Shown here: in pieces, positions 42,935-55,504 of the stretch
Layout of the letters: each line of letters starts with the position of its first letter
Position numbering within the stretch: position 1 is the first letter of the stretch
Assembly: GCF_028372415.1 (NCBI RefSeq)
Contig: NC_092875.1
Location: 229,499,136-229,563,135, forward strand
Direction of reading: 5' to 3'
Length of the DNA stretch: 64,000 nt
DNA from: Notamacropus eugenii
Lineage: Eukaryota > Chordata > Mammalia > Diprotodontia > Macropodidae
Translations under genes and position numbers: made by a program
Notes under the pieces: generated by a model
The model's input: the letters and a program-made list of their open reading frames with translations, nothing else
Told to the model about the DNA's origin: nothing
Databases searched by the model: none

Positions 42935-43085
42935 TAAGAGTGCTGGTTTGAAGTCAAAGGACTTGGATTCAGATCCTGTCTCTGTTACTAGCTACCTTTG
43001 TAAACTTAGGCAAATTACTTTGCTTTTGTGTCTCATTTTTTCATCTACAAAATAAGATTGGACTAGATGACTTTCGAGGTTAATC
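42935..43085 (+). repeat. MIR SINE with CR1-like tail, plus strand
   Basis: 'ttggattcagatcctgtctc' core is followed by 'gattggactagatgactttc', the CR1-type 3' word. Confidence 0.65.
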
Positions 43086-43785
43086 TTTGAGGTTAAGTGA
43101 AAGCAAGACTCTCAAGGAATACTTGTCAGTAGTCAGGTCAGAGCTAGAACTTGAACCCCAGAGCCCATCTGCTGCCTTCTTTCCACTATACCAGTTTTTA
43201 ATGCCCTACTTCACATAAGTATAATGTGTTTGATTGGAAATAATGTCTTGACTTTTAAAAGATGCTTCAGGTGATAAGAAATTCTTTAATCATAGAAAAC
43301 CTTAAGTAAACTCAAGTGGATTCCAGTGAGAATTCTAGTATGAGGTGCCTGTCAACTCTGTCTTCTTCAGTTACATTTAGTTTAGCAGAGGCATCTGTTT
43401 CCAATGTGCTCCTGACATCAGCATGCAAATTTGAGATAGTGTGTATGGGTAATGCTTAAGAATTTGTCTAAACCTATTGAGAATTAACTTGGTCAATACA
43501 AAATAGAAGATAGTCTTTAGATAATTTTATGAATTTACTCTCTGCCATAAATGTATCATCATCATAGACCTATAGAAAAAACATAATAATAATGGCAGGA
43601 AGATGGGAAGTTTAAACTTATAAGAGTTTAAGTGGGAAAAAGTTTGAGTAATGAGGATATAGAATTCAGTCACACTTAGCCCTAAGAGTGGCAATGTAAA
43701 GGCTATTCAAGGAACCAGAACATCCAGATTCTTATTCCAGCTTTGCTAATAGGAATCAGGTCACCTAATTTGCAAAAATAGTTTT
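43086..43785. other. Unassigned intronic stretch
   Basis: A reversed SINE scrap lies near 43085-43190; otherwise nothing is recognised. Confidence 0.35.
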
Positions 43786-43789
43786 TTTA

Positions 43790-44080
43790 AACCAACTTAT
43801 TTACAAGACATTATATTAGATGCTGGGGATACAAAGGTAAAATGTACTTGTGGAACTTAGAATTTAGTAGGGGAAGATAAAACATGTTTGTGAGTATAAT
43901 CCAAGTTGTAATATAACTCATGAGAGAGGTCCATGTCATGTCACATGTCATGAGAATTTTAATGATTGAGGAATATCTTTTACCTGAGATCAAATAAGGG
44001 TTCATAGAAGAGTTGGTGCCTGAACAGGTAGAAATTGGAAGTAATTGGGGTGCATTGAAGGAAATGGTGAGTTTAGATTT
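43790..44080 (-). repeat. L2-like 3' end, minus strand
   Basis: 'attagatgctggggatacaa' then 'ggggaagataaaacatg' is reversed L2. Unassigned sequence follows to 44440. Confidence 0.6.
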
Positions 44081-44439
44081 TATAAATCAGTTTGTCCTTG
44101 ATATACATTTGGGCTTCTACTGTATTGATGCTATGCATACATGACTGGTTTGAGGAGCTTAATTAATACCTTCAGTATTAAAGGAGTTGGAAAAATATTG
44201 AAACTCAGCAGAAGAACCTTGGCCTATTGTCATGCTGAAAAAAAGTATGAGTTTTTTTTAACATAATTTCACATTTTTGAAGGAACCAAGTAGCATTCAA
44301 TCAGTAGCATTGAAGTTTCTCAATATCTATTAGCATAATTTGGATTAACAGGGTTATAAGGAGTATAATTTAAAAACATTGGACATGATCTTTAAGGCCT
44401 CTTTCAGATTTGATTTTATTACTATGCTCTAAGTCAGGT

Positions 44440-44580
44440 TTTTAAACTTTTTTTGTGTGTCCTGGACCCCTTTGTCAGTCTAGTAAACCTGTTGGTCCTC
44501 TCCTCAGTGATGTTTTTAAATAATGGAAGGAAATGCTAAATTTCAGTTACGGAGTGATGAAAAATAAAGACTTTTTTTTT
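44440..44580 (+). repeat. hAT-like nonautonomous fragment
   Basis: 'ttaaactttttttgtgtgtc' and 'ctggacccctttgtcagtct' followed by 'tgatgtttttaaataatgg' share the element type at 2805-2912. Unassigned sequence follows to 44970. Confidence 0.5.
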
Positions 44581-44974
44581 GCCATCTAAGTTAACTTTTT
44601 TTTTTTATCTATCCCATTTCAATTCCTTTTCTCCTTTCTTTTCATGTTAGGCAATAGTTAAATAGCTTGTTGATTCTAGTTTAGTTAACTTGACAAACAT
44701 TGGTTGTAAGTACTGCTGTTAGTCTCTTGAAAGCATCAGAAGAGTACTTTGAAACTATTCAATCATTTCCTCTGTAACTCTTTCCAGACACAACTAGCTG
44801 TATACTATATTAGCCTGGGGTATTTATTAGAAGGAATTAGAATACATATGAGGTTTTGTGAGACTGGAGAAGAGAAGGAGAAAAGGGAAATAGGAAAAAC
44901 TCAGTCAGTGACTTAAGGTATGGAAAAATGGGTGGCTGTATCTAAAATAACCCATTCAACTAGTAACTGATTAA

Positions 44975-45765
44975 ATCTAGACAGCAGGCATTAAGGGTTT
45001 ACTGTATGCCAGGCATGGGGGATACAAAGAAGGTCAAAACCAGTTCCTGCCCTCAAGGAGATCGTATTCTAATAGGGAAGACAACATGTAAATAATTTAT
45101 ACGTGTAAGATATATACAGTGCAAATTGGAGGTAATAGGAAAAGCTCCAGCATTGAGGGAGAACAGAGGGATTTCTTGAAGAAGGTAGGATTTTATCTGA
45201 AACGAAGGAATCCAGGAAAACCTGAGAGGTGGAGATTAGAGAGTGCTTTCCTTGGGGGAATGGCCAGTGAAAGTGCCCAGAAACAGGAGATTAGAATGTT
45301 ATGTACAAGGAATAGCAAGGAGGCTAGTGTCATTGACTGGAAGAATAGGTAAGGGTGAGTGGTGCAGAGGGCAGATATGAAGGCCTTTATGTTAGATACT
45401 TTAAGTAACAGGGAGCAAGTGAAACTGAATCACTTGGGAAAGGGAGTGTGTGCAGTGGATGAGAGAGAGAAATGGAAACATAACCTTGTGCATTAGGAAT
45501 ATATCATTTTGACAGCAAAGTGGAGGATGGTTTGGAGAGACTTGAGGGCAGGGAGACCAGATAGCAGATCACTGATTGCAGTAGTCAAAATTTGAGATAT
45601 TAGGGCCTGTTTTAGTATCATGAGATAGAATTACTAGGACTTGGCAACAGTTTGGATATGTGGGATTAGGAAGAGTGAGGAATATAGAATGAGGTTGTGA
45701 ATGAGCCTGGGTGACCAGAAGGATGGTGGTGTCCTCCACAGTAATGGGGAAGTTAGGTGATTATG
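44975..45765 (-). mobile_element. L2-like LINE, long minus-strand fragment
   Basis: Almost 800 bp in reverse L2 order: 'actgtatgccaggcatgggg', 'cctgccctcaaggagatcgt', 'agcaaggaggctagtgtcat', 'gtggaggatggtttggagag' and 'ggcaacagtttggatatg'. It covers the 3' UTR into the end of the RT region. Confidence 0.75.
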
Positions 45766-46425
45766 CACATGTTTATTCTATAGTGTATCTTAGTATTTGT
45801 CTCCACAGGCTCATAAAGATTTGTTGAATTAATATTAGAGTTGACAAATCCTGCCTTCCCTGCCAAAAGCATCTCCTGCACACATTATAACAATTAGAAA
45901 TACATTTAAAGATTTAAAAAATTCTGTTTAAATATACCACTATTCACCCCTGTCCCCATTACCCCCCTCCCCCCCACCATAATTAGGCCTGTTAATTATT
46001 CTCAATTTAGGGTCAATTGCTTTTATGAGATTGCTTTCCTTCTATAAATAACTACTCATTGAGGTCAGCACTGAAAGGATTGGAATTTTGATTGGGAGGC
46101 ATGGTTTTGGAATTGGGGGTGCCCTAATCAGAGACTTGCCTTTGGCATGTATTTTCTAGGTTGCTATGGTACCCAGGTAGGAATCTTAATTTTAGTGTAA
46201 GGAAGAGAATGGTGGTGCAGGTGACATGGTTTGGAGATAATCTGAAAGTAACTGTTTTCAATTAGACACTCCAGTTACACGTCTTATGTCCTCTTATGTC
46301 CATTTAGCTCTCCTTTCAGCCTGAGCCTCCCCAATGGAATATCTCTTGCAGCCCTGACAGTAATAATGATAGCTGACTTTCACAAAAGTGCTTTAAAGTT
46401 TGTAAAGTATTTTGCATACATTAAC
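45766..46425. other. Unassigned intronic stretch
   Basis: A C-rich run near 45963-45977 and a small reversed MIR scrap at 46355-46430; nothing else is recognised. Confidence 0.35.
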
Positions 46426-46429
46426 TTAG

Positions 46430-47155
46430 TTAAAAAAGTAAATTTGTTAAGTGACTACTACTACCTGGTTCTGTACTAACAACAGAGGATACAAATACAG
46501 AAGAATGAAATAATCCTCCCTTACAGTAAATAAACTTATGTCTAATGAGGGAGAAAAGTACATATAAAAATTTGTATAGTATAAATAGTTAATAAATACA
46601 AATATATACAAAATAGTTAAATTCAAGGTAGTTTGGGAGGGAGGACACTGGCATTTGGAGGTATTGGGAGTGGCTTCATGCAGAAAATGGTAACTGAGCT
46701 TCATCCTAAAGGAAGAGAGAAACTGAGATGAGGAGGAGTGCATTTCCAACTTTGGGGTTGCCTATTGCAAAGGCCTGGAGACAGATGGAGTGAGAGAAAC
46801 AGAGAGGCCAAATCAGTGAGATTGCAGAGTGTGGGGAGGAAAAGTAATGTTGACTGGGGAGAGGGAAACACAGGTTGGAGTCAAGTTGTAAAAGGTTTTA
46901 AAAACTAAGAGAATTTTTGTTTTATCTTAGAGGCAATATAGAAAGCCAGTGGAGTTGTTTGACTTAGAGGAATCACATATCAGAACTTCAGTTAAAAGAA
47001 TGGTGTTGGCTATCTTTGGAGGATGACTTGGAAGGGATAGAGACTTGAGGCAGGGTGTCCAATTAGGCTGTTGAAAGAATCTAGGTGAGGGATGAGGAAG
47101 GCTTCGGTTTAGGTGGTAATTTGTGTGAGTGGCAAGAAGGGATTGGATGCTAGAA
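46430..47155 (-). mobile_element. L2-like LINE, long minus-strand fragment
   Basis: 'gtactaacaacagaggatac' start, 'ggcctggagacagatggagt', 'tttatcttagaggcaatata' and 'gagacttgaggcagggtgtc' follow reversed L2 order. Confidence 0.7.
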
Positions 47156-47159
47156 ATGT

Positions 47160-47330
47160 TATTTAAACCTTAAAACAACTTATTGAAGTAAATACTACAG
47201 TTAGGACTTAGTCACATAGCAAGTGACATAGTCACAAAGCAAATGTCGACAGCAGGATTCAAGCCTAGGTCTTACTGCCTCCAGACCCACACTGTGATCA
47301 CTAGATGCCACTGCTTTTCTTAATTTAACT
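47160..47330 (-). repeat. MIR SINE, minus strand
   Basis: 'acttagtcacatagcaagtg', 'caggattcaagcctaggtct' and 'tactgcctccagaccc' fit reversed MIR. Confidence 0.6.
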
Positions 47331-47334
47331 TTTT

Positions 47335-48250
47335 ATTCCATCAGTGAATCCCCATTTTTCTTTGATTTGAATGGATCTGTAGTTTAAAATGTCAAGGCAT
47401 AATGTACCTTTGGGGTCCAAAGAATCTAGTCCTCAGATTTTTAGGTTCAGAAATTTATTTTCTGAATAACCCTAGGAAATTGATCCATACTAAACAAATA
47501 CAGCAAACTACTCATAAAGCCATTTCATTAACTTTAGTACTTAAAAGAGTGATTTTTGTGGGCTTTCATTGATAAAGATTTAAACCCTTCTACAACTTAG
47601 ATTAGATGGCCTTGTTAACAGTTACTATGATAAAAAAAAATTTAACCTTGCGTCCTTGTGCTAAGGACTTATAATTTATTGTGAGAAGTATTGCAAAGTG
47701 TATCAGACATTTATATAGTATGAACTAATGGATGCATCCTTTTCTTTGTAGGGAACCTAATTGTTACCAATAGTTTACACTATAGTTTACACTAAGTCAG
47801 TATCAGAAGACTGCTTGGCAAATATAGCATCAGAGCAAAGGGAATTGGAAAGTGTAAGGAATACTTTCATCAAGAAATAGTAACTGGATTGAGTGGCTCT
47901 AAGGGATTTCTGACATTCTTACTGTTTTTATAGACTGGTCAAGACACTGGTTAACCCAGACGGTGTTGGGGGCACATTGACTTATTTAATCCAACTTTTT
48001 TCTTTTTTGCAGTTCATCAGAATTGTCATTCTTGTTTTTATTGTCATTGCAGCATCTCTTTACTTTTCATTTGAGCATGCAGATAATTTATTACTCCCAA
48101 ATTAATAGTTTTTTTACCAGTTACATTTAAATTTAGTTGTTTCTTGGTGATACCTATATTGTCAGCAAAATTTTATAAGAAGTAAGAGTCCCCAAGTCAA
48201 TCCATATTACTTTTGGATACATCTCCTGAAAATAGCCAGGCTTCTTGAAT
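47335..48250. other. Unassigned intronic stretch
   Basis: No recognised repeat or exon. A tandem 'tagtttacacta' duplication lies near 47770-47795. Confidence 0.35.
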
Positions 48251-48254
48251 TTCT

Positions 48255-48470
48255 GACATAGGTTTGGGAAGATGTGAGCTTGCATCCTGCCTTTAACACT
48301 GGTTATGTGACAGAACAAATTGCTCTAGAACCTCTAGAAAGCCTAGTTTTCTCATCAGTAAAATGAGAATAGTGATACCTGTAGTCCTTACCTCACAAGG
48401 TTGTGAATTTCAAATGAGATAAAACGTATGTAAAGCAGTTTGCAAACTTTCAAATGCCACATAAATGTCT
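48255..48470 (+). repeat. MIR SINE, plus strand
   Basis: 'gttttctcatcagtaaaatg', 'cttacctcacaaggttgtga' and 'gtaaagcagtttgcaaactt' are MIR core and tail. Confidence 0.75.
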
Positions 48471-48475
48471 GTTGC

Positions 48476-48545
48476 CATTGTTGTTCAGTCATTCAGTTGT
48501 GTCTGATTCTTTGGGACCCCACATGGGGTTTTCTTGGCAAAAGTA
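48476..48545 (-). repeat. BovB/RTE-type tail fragment, minus strand
   Basis: 'ttgttcagtcattcagttgt' and 'gtctgattctttgggacccc' match the 3' end of BovB-type RTE LINEs, which also forms the tail of the SINEs at 37022, 42697 and 62933. Confidence 0.75.
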
Positions 48546-48894
48546 AATTATTTTTACTGTTATAGTAAATTATCATTGTTGGAAGTTCAACTTCAGAAAG
48601 CATTGATTAAGTGTATATGCAAGGCACCATTCAGGATTTTGGAATAGATAAAAGATTAAATTAGAAATTTAATTCCTGTCCAAAATGGTAATTCTTGAGA
48701 AGAACATTTTGTACTTTTGTTAAACTTGAGCCCTGATTTTAGAGTTCATCTTAGGGAATTGCAACCCTCTGCATAACCAACATCTGGAAGACTTGGGAAA
48801 TTTGTAGACATGAGAAAAAAGAGCATGTCAAGGAGAAGAGATTAGAAATTAGCAGAGTATGTCTTTCTAGGAGAAGTATCAGAGGTACTGCTAT

Positions 48895-49170
48895 TCTTCT
48901 CGTCTCCCAGGTTGTAACTTTAGCGTTATCTTTGACTCCTCACTCTAATAATGCCAAATCTTGACATTCTGCCTTTACATTATGTCTCATATATAGTTTT
49001 GGCCACCACTTTAGTTCAGATTTTCCTCACTTCTTGCCTAGTCTTTGCAGTAGTATCTAGATGGCTCTTCCTGGCTCAAATCTCTGCACTCCACTCCATC
49101 TTCCACATTGCTGCCAAAGTGATTTTTCTTAAGTACAGTTCTAACAATTCCACTTCCCTACTCAGTAAAC
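48895..49170 (+). repeat. L2-like LINE ORF2 fragment, plus strand
   Basis: 'ttatctttgactcctcactc', 'ctgcactccactccatcttc' and 'cattgctgccaaagtgattt' follow L2 order. Confidence 0.65.
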
Positions 49171-49504
49171 TAGAGTGCAAAATTAACATTCAAAAAAGAA
49201 GTTACATTCAAATAATTAGAAAATGTATAAAAACAATTGAAAGTTAATCAGTGAAGGCATACTTAAGACATACACACAAATATAAAAACATTCTTTCGTG
49301 AAATTAAGATTGATTTAAATAATTGGAGGGATTTTCATTGCTCATAATTGGGCCATGTCAGTATAATACAAATGTAACCTATATTGTTAGTTTTAATGCC
49401 ATACTAGTCATATTGCCAAGGGGTTACTTTAAAAGTTCAAGACAGAACAACAAAATTCATTTGAAAGAATAAAAGTTTTAGAGCCAAGAGTTCTTAACCT
49501 AGGG

Positions 49505-49620
49505 CGTATGAACTGCCTTTTTTTTTTTTTTTTTTAAATTCTAACTGAAAATTTGATAAGCAGAAGGCAGAAGCCCTCACCAGTTTTCCCTGTAAAGGGG
49601 TCCATAACAGAAACAAATTT
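49505..49620 (-). repeat. hAT-like nonautonomous fragment, minus strand
   Basis: 'agttcttaacctagggcgta', an 18-T run, then 'aaaggggtccataacagaaa' is the inverted form of the 2805 and 44440 elements. 49170-49500 and 49620-49910 are unassigned. Confidence 0.45.
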
Positions 49621-49911
49621 CTGGTCTAGAATCTCAAGGTAAATAATTTTTAAAAGTAATACTGAAGGGAAAACAGCTTTTCTAGATCTGAAATCATACT
49701 ATAAGGTCATGATCATCAAAGCTTTTTGCAGTGCATTAAAAACTAGTCTAAATTAGGATTAATCAGAAAAGAATTCAGTAATACCTTGTTCAGTAATTTC
49801 AAGAAGGTATAGTAACTTGGAAGAAATCCCTATTTGATAAAAACCCTAGGGAAATGAGTGGTGTGTTGAAAATGAAGTTTATGAAAAACATCTTATTCCA
49901 TCCTGTTGCAG

Positions 49912-49941
49912 TTTAATATTTAACAATCAATAAGCACTTAC

Positions 49942-49972
<31 letters not shown>

Positions 49973-50880
49973 TCTGCTACATACCCCTGTGTTAGCTGCT
50001 TTGAATGCAGAGTCAAAATTGAAATAGGTTCTGCTTTTAAGGATCACACATTTTATAGGGAGAGACATACATACATGCAAATATTTATATCTATTAAGAT
50101 TTTTAGGAGGAGAAGCATTGACTGGGTGAATCAAGAAGGACCTCATGTAGGAGGTGATACTTGAGCTAATCTTTGAAGGAAGTTAGAGATCCTGAGGTGA
50201 CGAGGGTTCTAGGCATGTGGGACAGCCTTTGCAAAGTCATGGAGATAGGAAATGGAATGTCATATGTGCTAGAGAGCTTGGATGGTCCATAAAATATATA
50301 AAGGGTAATAATGTATAATAAGCCTGAAAACATAGGTTAGAGCCATATTGTGACAGACTTTGTGTTAAAGAGGAGTTTCTACTTGGTCTTAGAGGCAATG
50401 GGGAGCCATTGGATTTTATTGAGTAAGAGAATAACATGGGCAAACCTTTGCTTTAGAATTATCAACTTCTTGACTCTTCAAGATCACAGTAGGAAGGGAC
50501 TGAAGGCAGTGTATAGGACTTGAATCTATTAGAGTAGTCCAAGTAAGAGATGAAGGCCTGAACTAGGGTAGTGGAGGTGTAAGTGGAGAAAAAAGGACCA
50601 GTGTGAAAGATATCGGGATAGTTAAGAATGGGCCATGGATACCAGCAAGATTGCACAACTGGGTGATTGAAGGAGAGGATTTTGAGGGAAGATAACGATT
50701 TCTGATTTGTTGAATTTGAGGTGCCAATGGCATGCCCAAAGGGAAGTGTCCAATAGTCAGTTAATGATTCAGAACTGGAGCTATGGAAAGTCCCAGGTAT
50801 GTAGATTGTAGATGTGGGAGTCATCAGCATAGAGATGATAATTGGACCCATTGTTGATGTCCTCAAGAGAGGGTGTTATA
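49912..50880 (-). mobile_element. L2-like LINE, minus strand, left part of split copy
   Basis: From 'caatcaataagcacttacta' (reversed terminus with an (ACT)n expansion at 49940-49969) through 'gacctcatgtaggaggtgat', 'ggcaatggggagccattgga' and 'tagagtagtccaagtaagag' to 'catcagcatagagatgataa'. It resumes at 52670. Confidence 0.75.
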
Positions 50881-52669
50881 GACTGTGTCTATTACAGATT
50901 TGTTACATAACCTTTACTGGGTCCTCACTGCTTTGAGGCAATTCCTTTAAATCTCCCCAATTAACTCTCCTCACTCTCTCAGCAGAGAACTTTGCCTTAT
51001 ATTTTACTGAAAAAGTTGAGGAAATTTACCAAGAGTTCCTCTTCTCCCTTCTTCATCTTACATCACTCAGATGCTTTCTGCCAATCTCCTTCTTTTCCCC
51101 TTCTCAAATGAAGAGGTGACCCTTGTCAAAGCTAATCTTCCTCCTTTACTTACACAAGTGATCTCATTCCATCCCAGCTTCTCCAAGAGATTTCTTCCTC
51201 CATTATCCCCATTCCCTCACTTATCTTCAGTCTCTTCCTGTCCACTGACTGCTTCCCTACTGCCTACAGACGTGTCACCCCTGTCTTCAAAAAACTCTCA
51301 CTTGATCCATTTATCCCTGCTAACTTCCCATACCTCACCTACATTTTGTGGCTAAACTCTTTGAGAAGGCTTTCTACAATAGGTGCCTCCACTACCTCTC
51401 TTCACTCTCTTAACTTTTTACTGCCTTGCTCATTCAACCAAAACTGATCTCTTAAGGCCTTTTCTCAATCCTTATCCTTCTTGATCTTTCTGTATACTTT
51501 GACACTGCGGATCACCCTCTTCTCATCTTTATAGGGTTTCCAAACACTCCTGGTTCTCCTCAGCTTCTTTGCTTTTTGTCCAAGTCATGCCTGCTAACAC
51601 TGGCTGTCCCCCAGGACTCTGCCCTGAGCCCTCTTTCTTCTCCTTCTATGCTGTTTTACTTGGTGATCTCATCAGCCATGTATTCTCTATGCTCATGATT
51701 CTCAAACCTATTTCTCCAACCCTAAATTTTCTACTGACTTCCAGTCTCACATCTCCATCTACCTATTAATCCCTGTAAACTGGTTGTCCCATAGACTTCT
51801 TAAACTCATTATGTCCACAAGATATTGAACCAGTATCTTGACCATCAAGTACTTCCCACTTCCAGACATCCCCATTACTGTTGAGGGTACCACCAGTCTC
51901 CTGGGCTTGACACCTAGATGTCATCTTCAGTTCTTCACTCTCTCTCCCTCCTCATATCTAACCTATTAGCAAGGCCTGTCAGTTTTACTTAAATGACATT
52001 TCTCAGATATGCTCCCCTTTTCTCCTCTGACATAGTCACCACCCTGGTACAGGTTTTCATCACCTCACAATTATAGTAGCCTGCTACTTGGTCTGCCTTC
52101 TACAAGTCTCTTCCCCACTTCACTTATGCTGCACTTGATTGTCAAATTGACCTTCCTAAAGTGCAGGCCTGACCCCCTCCTATTCAGTGAACTCCAGTGG
52201 CTCCCTTCACCTCCAGGACCAAATGCAAAACCCTCTGGCCCTTCAAAGCCTACCCTTTCCCTGCCTGCCCTCCACCTTTCCAGTGTTCTTATACCTTATA
52301 CCCTGCCACATACTTTGCAATCCAGCTACATTGACCTGCTTGCTATTCTCGAAAAAGACACCCCATGTATTGACATGAGGTATTTTCACTGGCTGGAACT
52401 CTGCCTCCTTCTTCTCTAACTTTCCTTCAAATCCCAACTAAAATCCCACTTTTTACAGACAGCTGTTATTGATCCCTCTTTAAAATTCTAGTGCCTTTTC
52501 TCTGTTTGTTTTTTCCAATTTATTCCATATATAGTTTACATATAGTGTTCTGTATGTTATTAGAATGTGAACTCCTTGAAGACAGGGACTGTTTTTTGCT
52601 TTTCTTTGTATCCCCAGTGCACAGTGCCCAGCACATAGTAGATGCCTAATAATGTTTGTTGATTGATTG
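50881..52669 (+). mobile_element. L2-like LINE, 1.8 kb, plus strand, nested in another L2
   Basis: Plus-strand L2 from the RT region to the 3' terminus. It has 'cccccaggactctgccctga' followed by LLGDLISH-type codons (about 51615-51680), then 'gctactggtctgcc'-like blocks near 52080 and 'cctaaagtgcaggcctgacc' at about 52155. The ending is 'gaactccttgaagacaggga', 'tatccccagtgcacagtgcc' and 'agatgcctaataatgtttgt'. All frames are broken. It interrupts the minus-strand L2 whose parts flank it. Confidence 0.8.
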
Positions 52670-52985
52670 AGAAGAGGGCCTAGAACAGAGCTTTGAGGGT
52701 ATACCTATAGTTAGAACGCACAGTATAGATGATGATCCAGCAAAGGAGGCTGAGAATAGTTTTATAGGTAGGAGAAACAAGAAACAATAATGTCATAAAA
52801 ACTCAGGAGACTATAACAAGAGGAAGTGTCACATGCTAGAGAGGTCAAGAAGTATGAGGATTGAGAAAAGATCATCAGAAGATCATTGGTAACTGGAGAG
52901 AGCAATTTCTCTTGAGTAACCAGATTGCAAGAGTAAAGAAATGAGTGAGAGAAGTGGAGGAAGCCAGTGTTACAGCTTTTTTTTT
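52670..52985 (-). mobile_element. L2-like LINE, minus strand, right part of split copy
   Basis: 'gagaagagggcctagaacag', 'cagcaaaggaggctgagaat', 'gctagagaggtcaagaagta' and 'gatcattggtaactggagag' continue in reversed L2 order from 50880. Confidence 0.7.
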
Positions 52986-53289
52986 CTATCTAGATTTCCT
53001 ACATTCTTGTGTAGGTAATTTTTTTGAGCTAACTCTACATTTATCCATATTAAATTTCATATTGTTAATTTCCAAGCCTATCATTTCATCTTGCTGATTT
53101 TCTGAATCCTAATTCTCATCCAGTGTATACCTCTTCCTCCAGTCATGTGATACCCAGAAATATAAACATGTCACTTATGTCTTTTTCCAAGTTGTAGACA
53201 AAAATATTGGAACAGAATAGGGCCAGTGACAATCTGGTGGTTCTGTACTTGTTGAAATCTTTATTGAATTAAAGTAAAAAGGGTCCCTG

Positions 53290-53775
53290 TTTTTCCAGAT
53301 GAGGAAATTGAGATTCAAGTGATTTGGCCAAGGTCACACAGCTGCTGTTTGGTCAATGCTTTTCTGAGAGCAGATATAGGGGTATTTTCATTGACATCAT
53401 AGTTAGTGAGAGGCAGCATGGAATAGTAGGTAGATAGCTGACTTGGAGTTAGACCTGGATTCAGACTAGCTTTGTGACTCTAAGCAAGTCACATAACCTA
53501 TTTGTTTTTCAGATTCCTCATACCTGAAATTAGGGGATTGGACTTGATGGATTCTGTGGTTCTTTTTAACTCAAAATCTCTTTCCTGTGGACTTTCTATA
53601 GATAGAAAGGACCTTAGAGGTAATCTAATCCAATCCTTCAATTTACAGATAAGGAACCTGGGAAACAGATTAGATGATTTGCCCAAAATTACATAAGATA
53701 GTGACAGAGCAGGTGTTTAAATTACAGGTCCCTTAACTCCATATCAAATAGTCTTTCCACTGTATTATGCTGCCA
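53290..53775. repeat. MIR SINE cluster (minus, plus, minus)
   Basis: 53290-53400 is a reversed MIR piece ('gatgaggaaattgagattca'). 53405-53570 is a plus MIR with a 'ggattggacttgatggattc' CR1-like tail. 53590-53775 is a reversed MIR3-like copy ('aaaggaccttagaggtaatc'). Confidence 0.7.
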
Positions 53776-53779
53776 GCCA

Positions 53780-54555
53780 CCACACTCCACATATGTTTAT
53801 GGTGCCCATAAACATTTTTTGATTTATTAGCTTAATAAATGTAGGATGGGTTAAAATAGGTAGGGAGTAAGTAAGAATGGATCCAAATGAGACCATATTT
53901 ATTCAGGCAAACTCAAAGGACATTTATTTGAATCAAAACTGAAACAAATTGATAGATGACTCAACAATAAGAGCCAAGGACATGAACAAATAAGTAAAAT
54001 ATTTTAAAATTACATTATGTACAGTTTGGTGCAGTGATCTTTTTGATAGGAGTAAGTCTTAAGAGGCCTTTGAAAGAAGGAAATTTTGACTAAGTTAATA
54101 CAGTTAATCTTTTGGTGTAAGACTGGTTGATTCTTGAAAAGGTTCTGTTAAGTTGAAAAAATGATTTTCTCCTAGGGACAGTGATATAGTAGGGAATTAT
54201 ATTCCTGCTTTGGGCCCTGATCAACTTTTAGTAGAAATAATTATAAGTATATTTAATCAACTCTAAATTATAATATTATATCATATAAATCACTCTGAAG
54301 TACGTATACACATACACATAGAGTTTAGGGCAGCACTGTAACCAATTACAAAAACAATAAAATGTGTTATGATTCAGTACAATCAGAATATGCTATAGTA
54401 GCATAACATACTGTAGTAAGTTCTTATTTTAATTCCTGCCTAATTTTTCTTGCTTTCCATCAAGTTTAGAGAAGTGAGTGAAATAAGCATTAAAGGCAGT
54501 TGATTTTTTTTTTTCCTATTAAGGTTTTTTTCCATATTGTATACTTGGTGCCACA
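53780..54555. other. Unassigned intronic stretch
   Basis: AT-rich, nothing recognised. Confidence 0.35.
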
Positions 54556-54559
54556 TAAT

Positions 54560-54785
54560 ATAGTAGAAATAACTTTGGACTAGTAGTCAGAAGACCTCAG
54601 TTTGTAGTCCAGCTTGGAGACTTAATAGATTTCTGACTTGGGCATTAGTTCTGTGATTCTGAGCTATTATTTGGTCCTTTGTAAAATGGTATTTGAAAAT
54701 GGGATAATGACACTTGTACTGTCTACCTCAGTAGATGGTTGTAATGATGAAATAATATAAGAAAATGCTTCACTATACTGTAAAA
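54560..54785 (+). repeat. MIR SINE, plus strand
   Basis: 'ctttggactagtagtcagaa' head and 'ctacctcagtagatggttgt' tail in MIR order. Confidence 0.6.
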
Positions 54786-54789
54786 CATT

Positions 54790-55145
54790 ACATCGTATTA
54801 AATATTTGCTAGGCCCTGGGAATAGAAAAAAAAAAAATTTTTTTAAAGCACACCCTATTCTACCAAAGGAGAGATACACGTGTATAAGAATATGTGAAAT
54901 GTATAATAATAAAGCCAAATGATGGGAGGTAGAGGTGGGCAGGGTTCCAGGAGCTGAGGAGATTACGAAACATGTAGGAGGTGAAACTTGGGCTAAACTT
55001 TGATTTTTTTTCTTCTTTTAAGAATTAGAGATGAAGAGGGAGTGTATCCTAGTCATAGGGGACAGTTTGGAGACAGGAAAGGGAAATGAAATGTCATGAT
55101 GGCAGAAAGGCCATTATGGCTCATTTTGTCAAGTTCAGGAAAGGG
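54790..55145 (-). repeat. L2-like LINE, minus strand
   Basis: 'aaatatttgctaggccctgg' then 'taggaggtgaaacttgggct' and 'cataggggacagtttggaga' are reversed L2. Confidence 0.65.
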
Positions 55146-55152
55146 AGTAATG

Positions 55153-55400
55153 TGAGGCACCTAGGTAGCACAGTTGACAGAAAGCTGGAACTGGAGTCAG
55201 GAAGAACTGAGTTCAGATGCTACCTTACACTTACTGGATATGGAACCCTAGGCAAGTTTAATAACTTCTAATAACCTCTGGCTGCCTCAGTTTCCTTATC
55301 TGTAAAATGGAGATTATAATAACACCTATCCTCCAAGGTTGTTGTGAGGATTAAAATGAGATATTCATTAAGAGCATTGCAAACTTGAGGGTGCTGTATA
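55153..55400 (+). repeat. tRNA-headed MIR-type SINE, plus strand
   Basis: 'aggcacctaggtagcacagt' head, 'ctggaactggagtcaggaag', then the MIR core and 'gttgttgtgaggattaaaat' tail. Confidence 0.85.
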
Positions 55401-55504
55401 AGACTGGAAAGGTAGGTAGATGGGGACTATCTGTTTTGCTGCCTTTTTATTAATGAAATTTCTCTGTAGCCATCATAAGCATTAGAAATCAAAGTATTTT
55501 TTTC

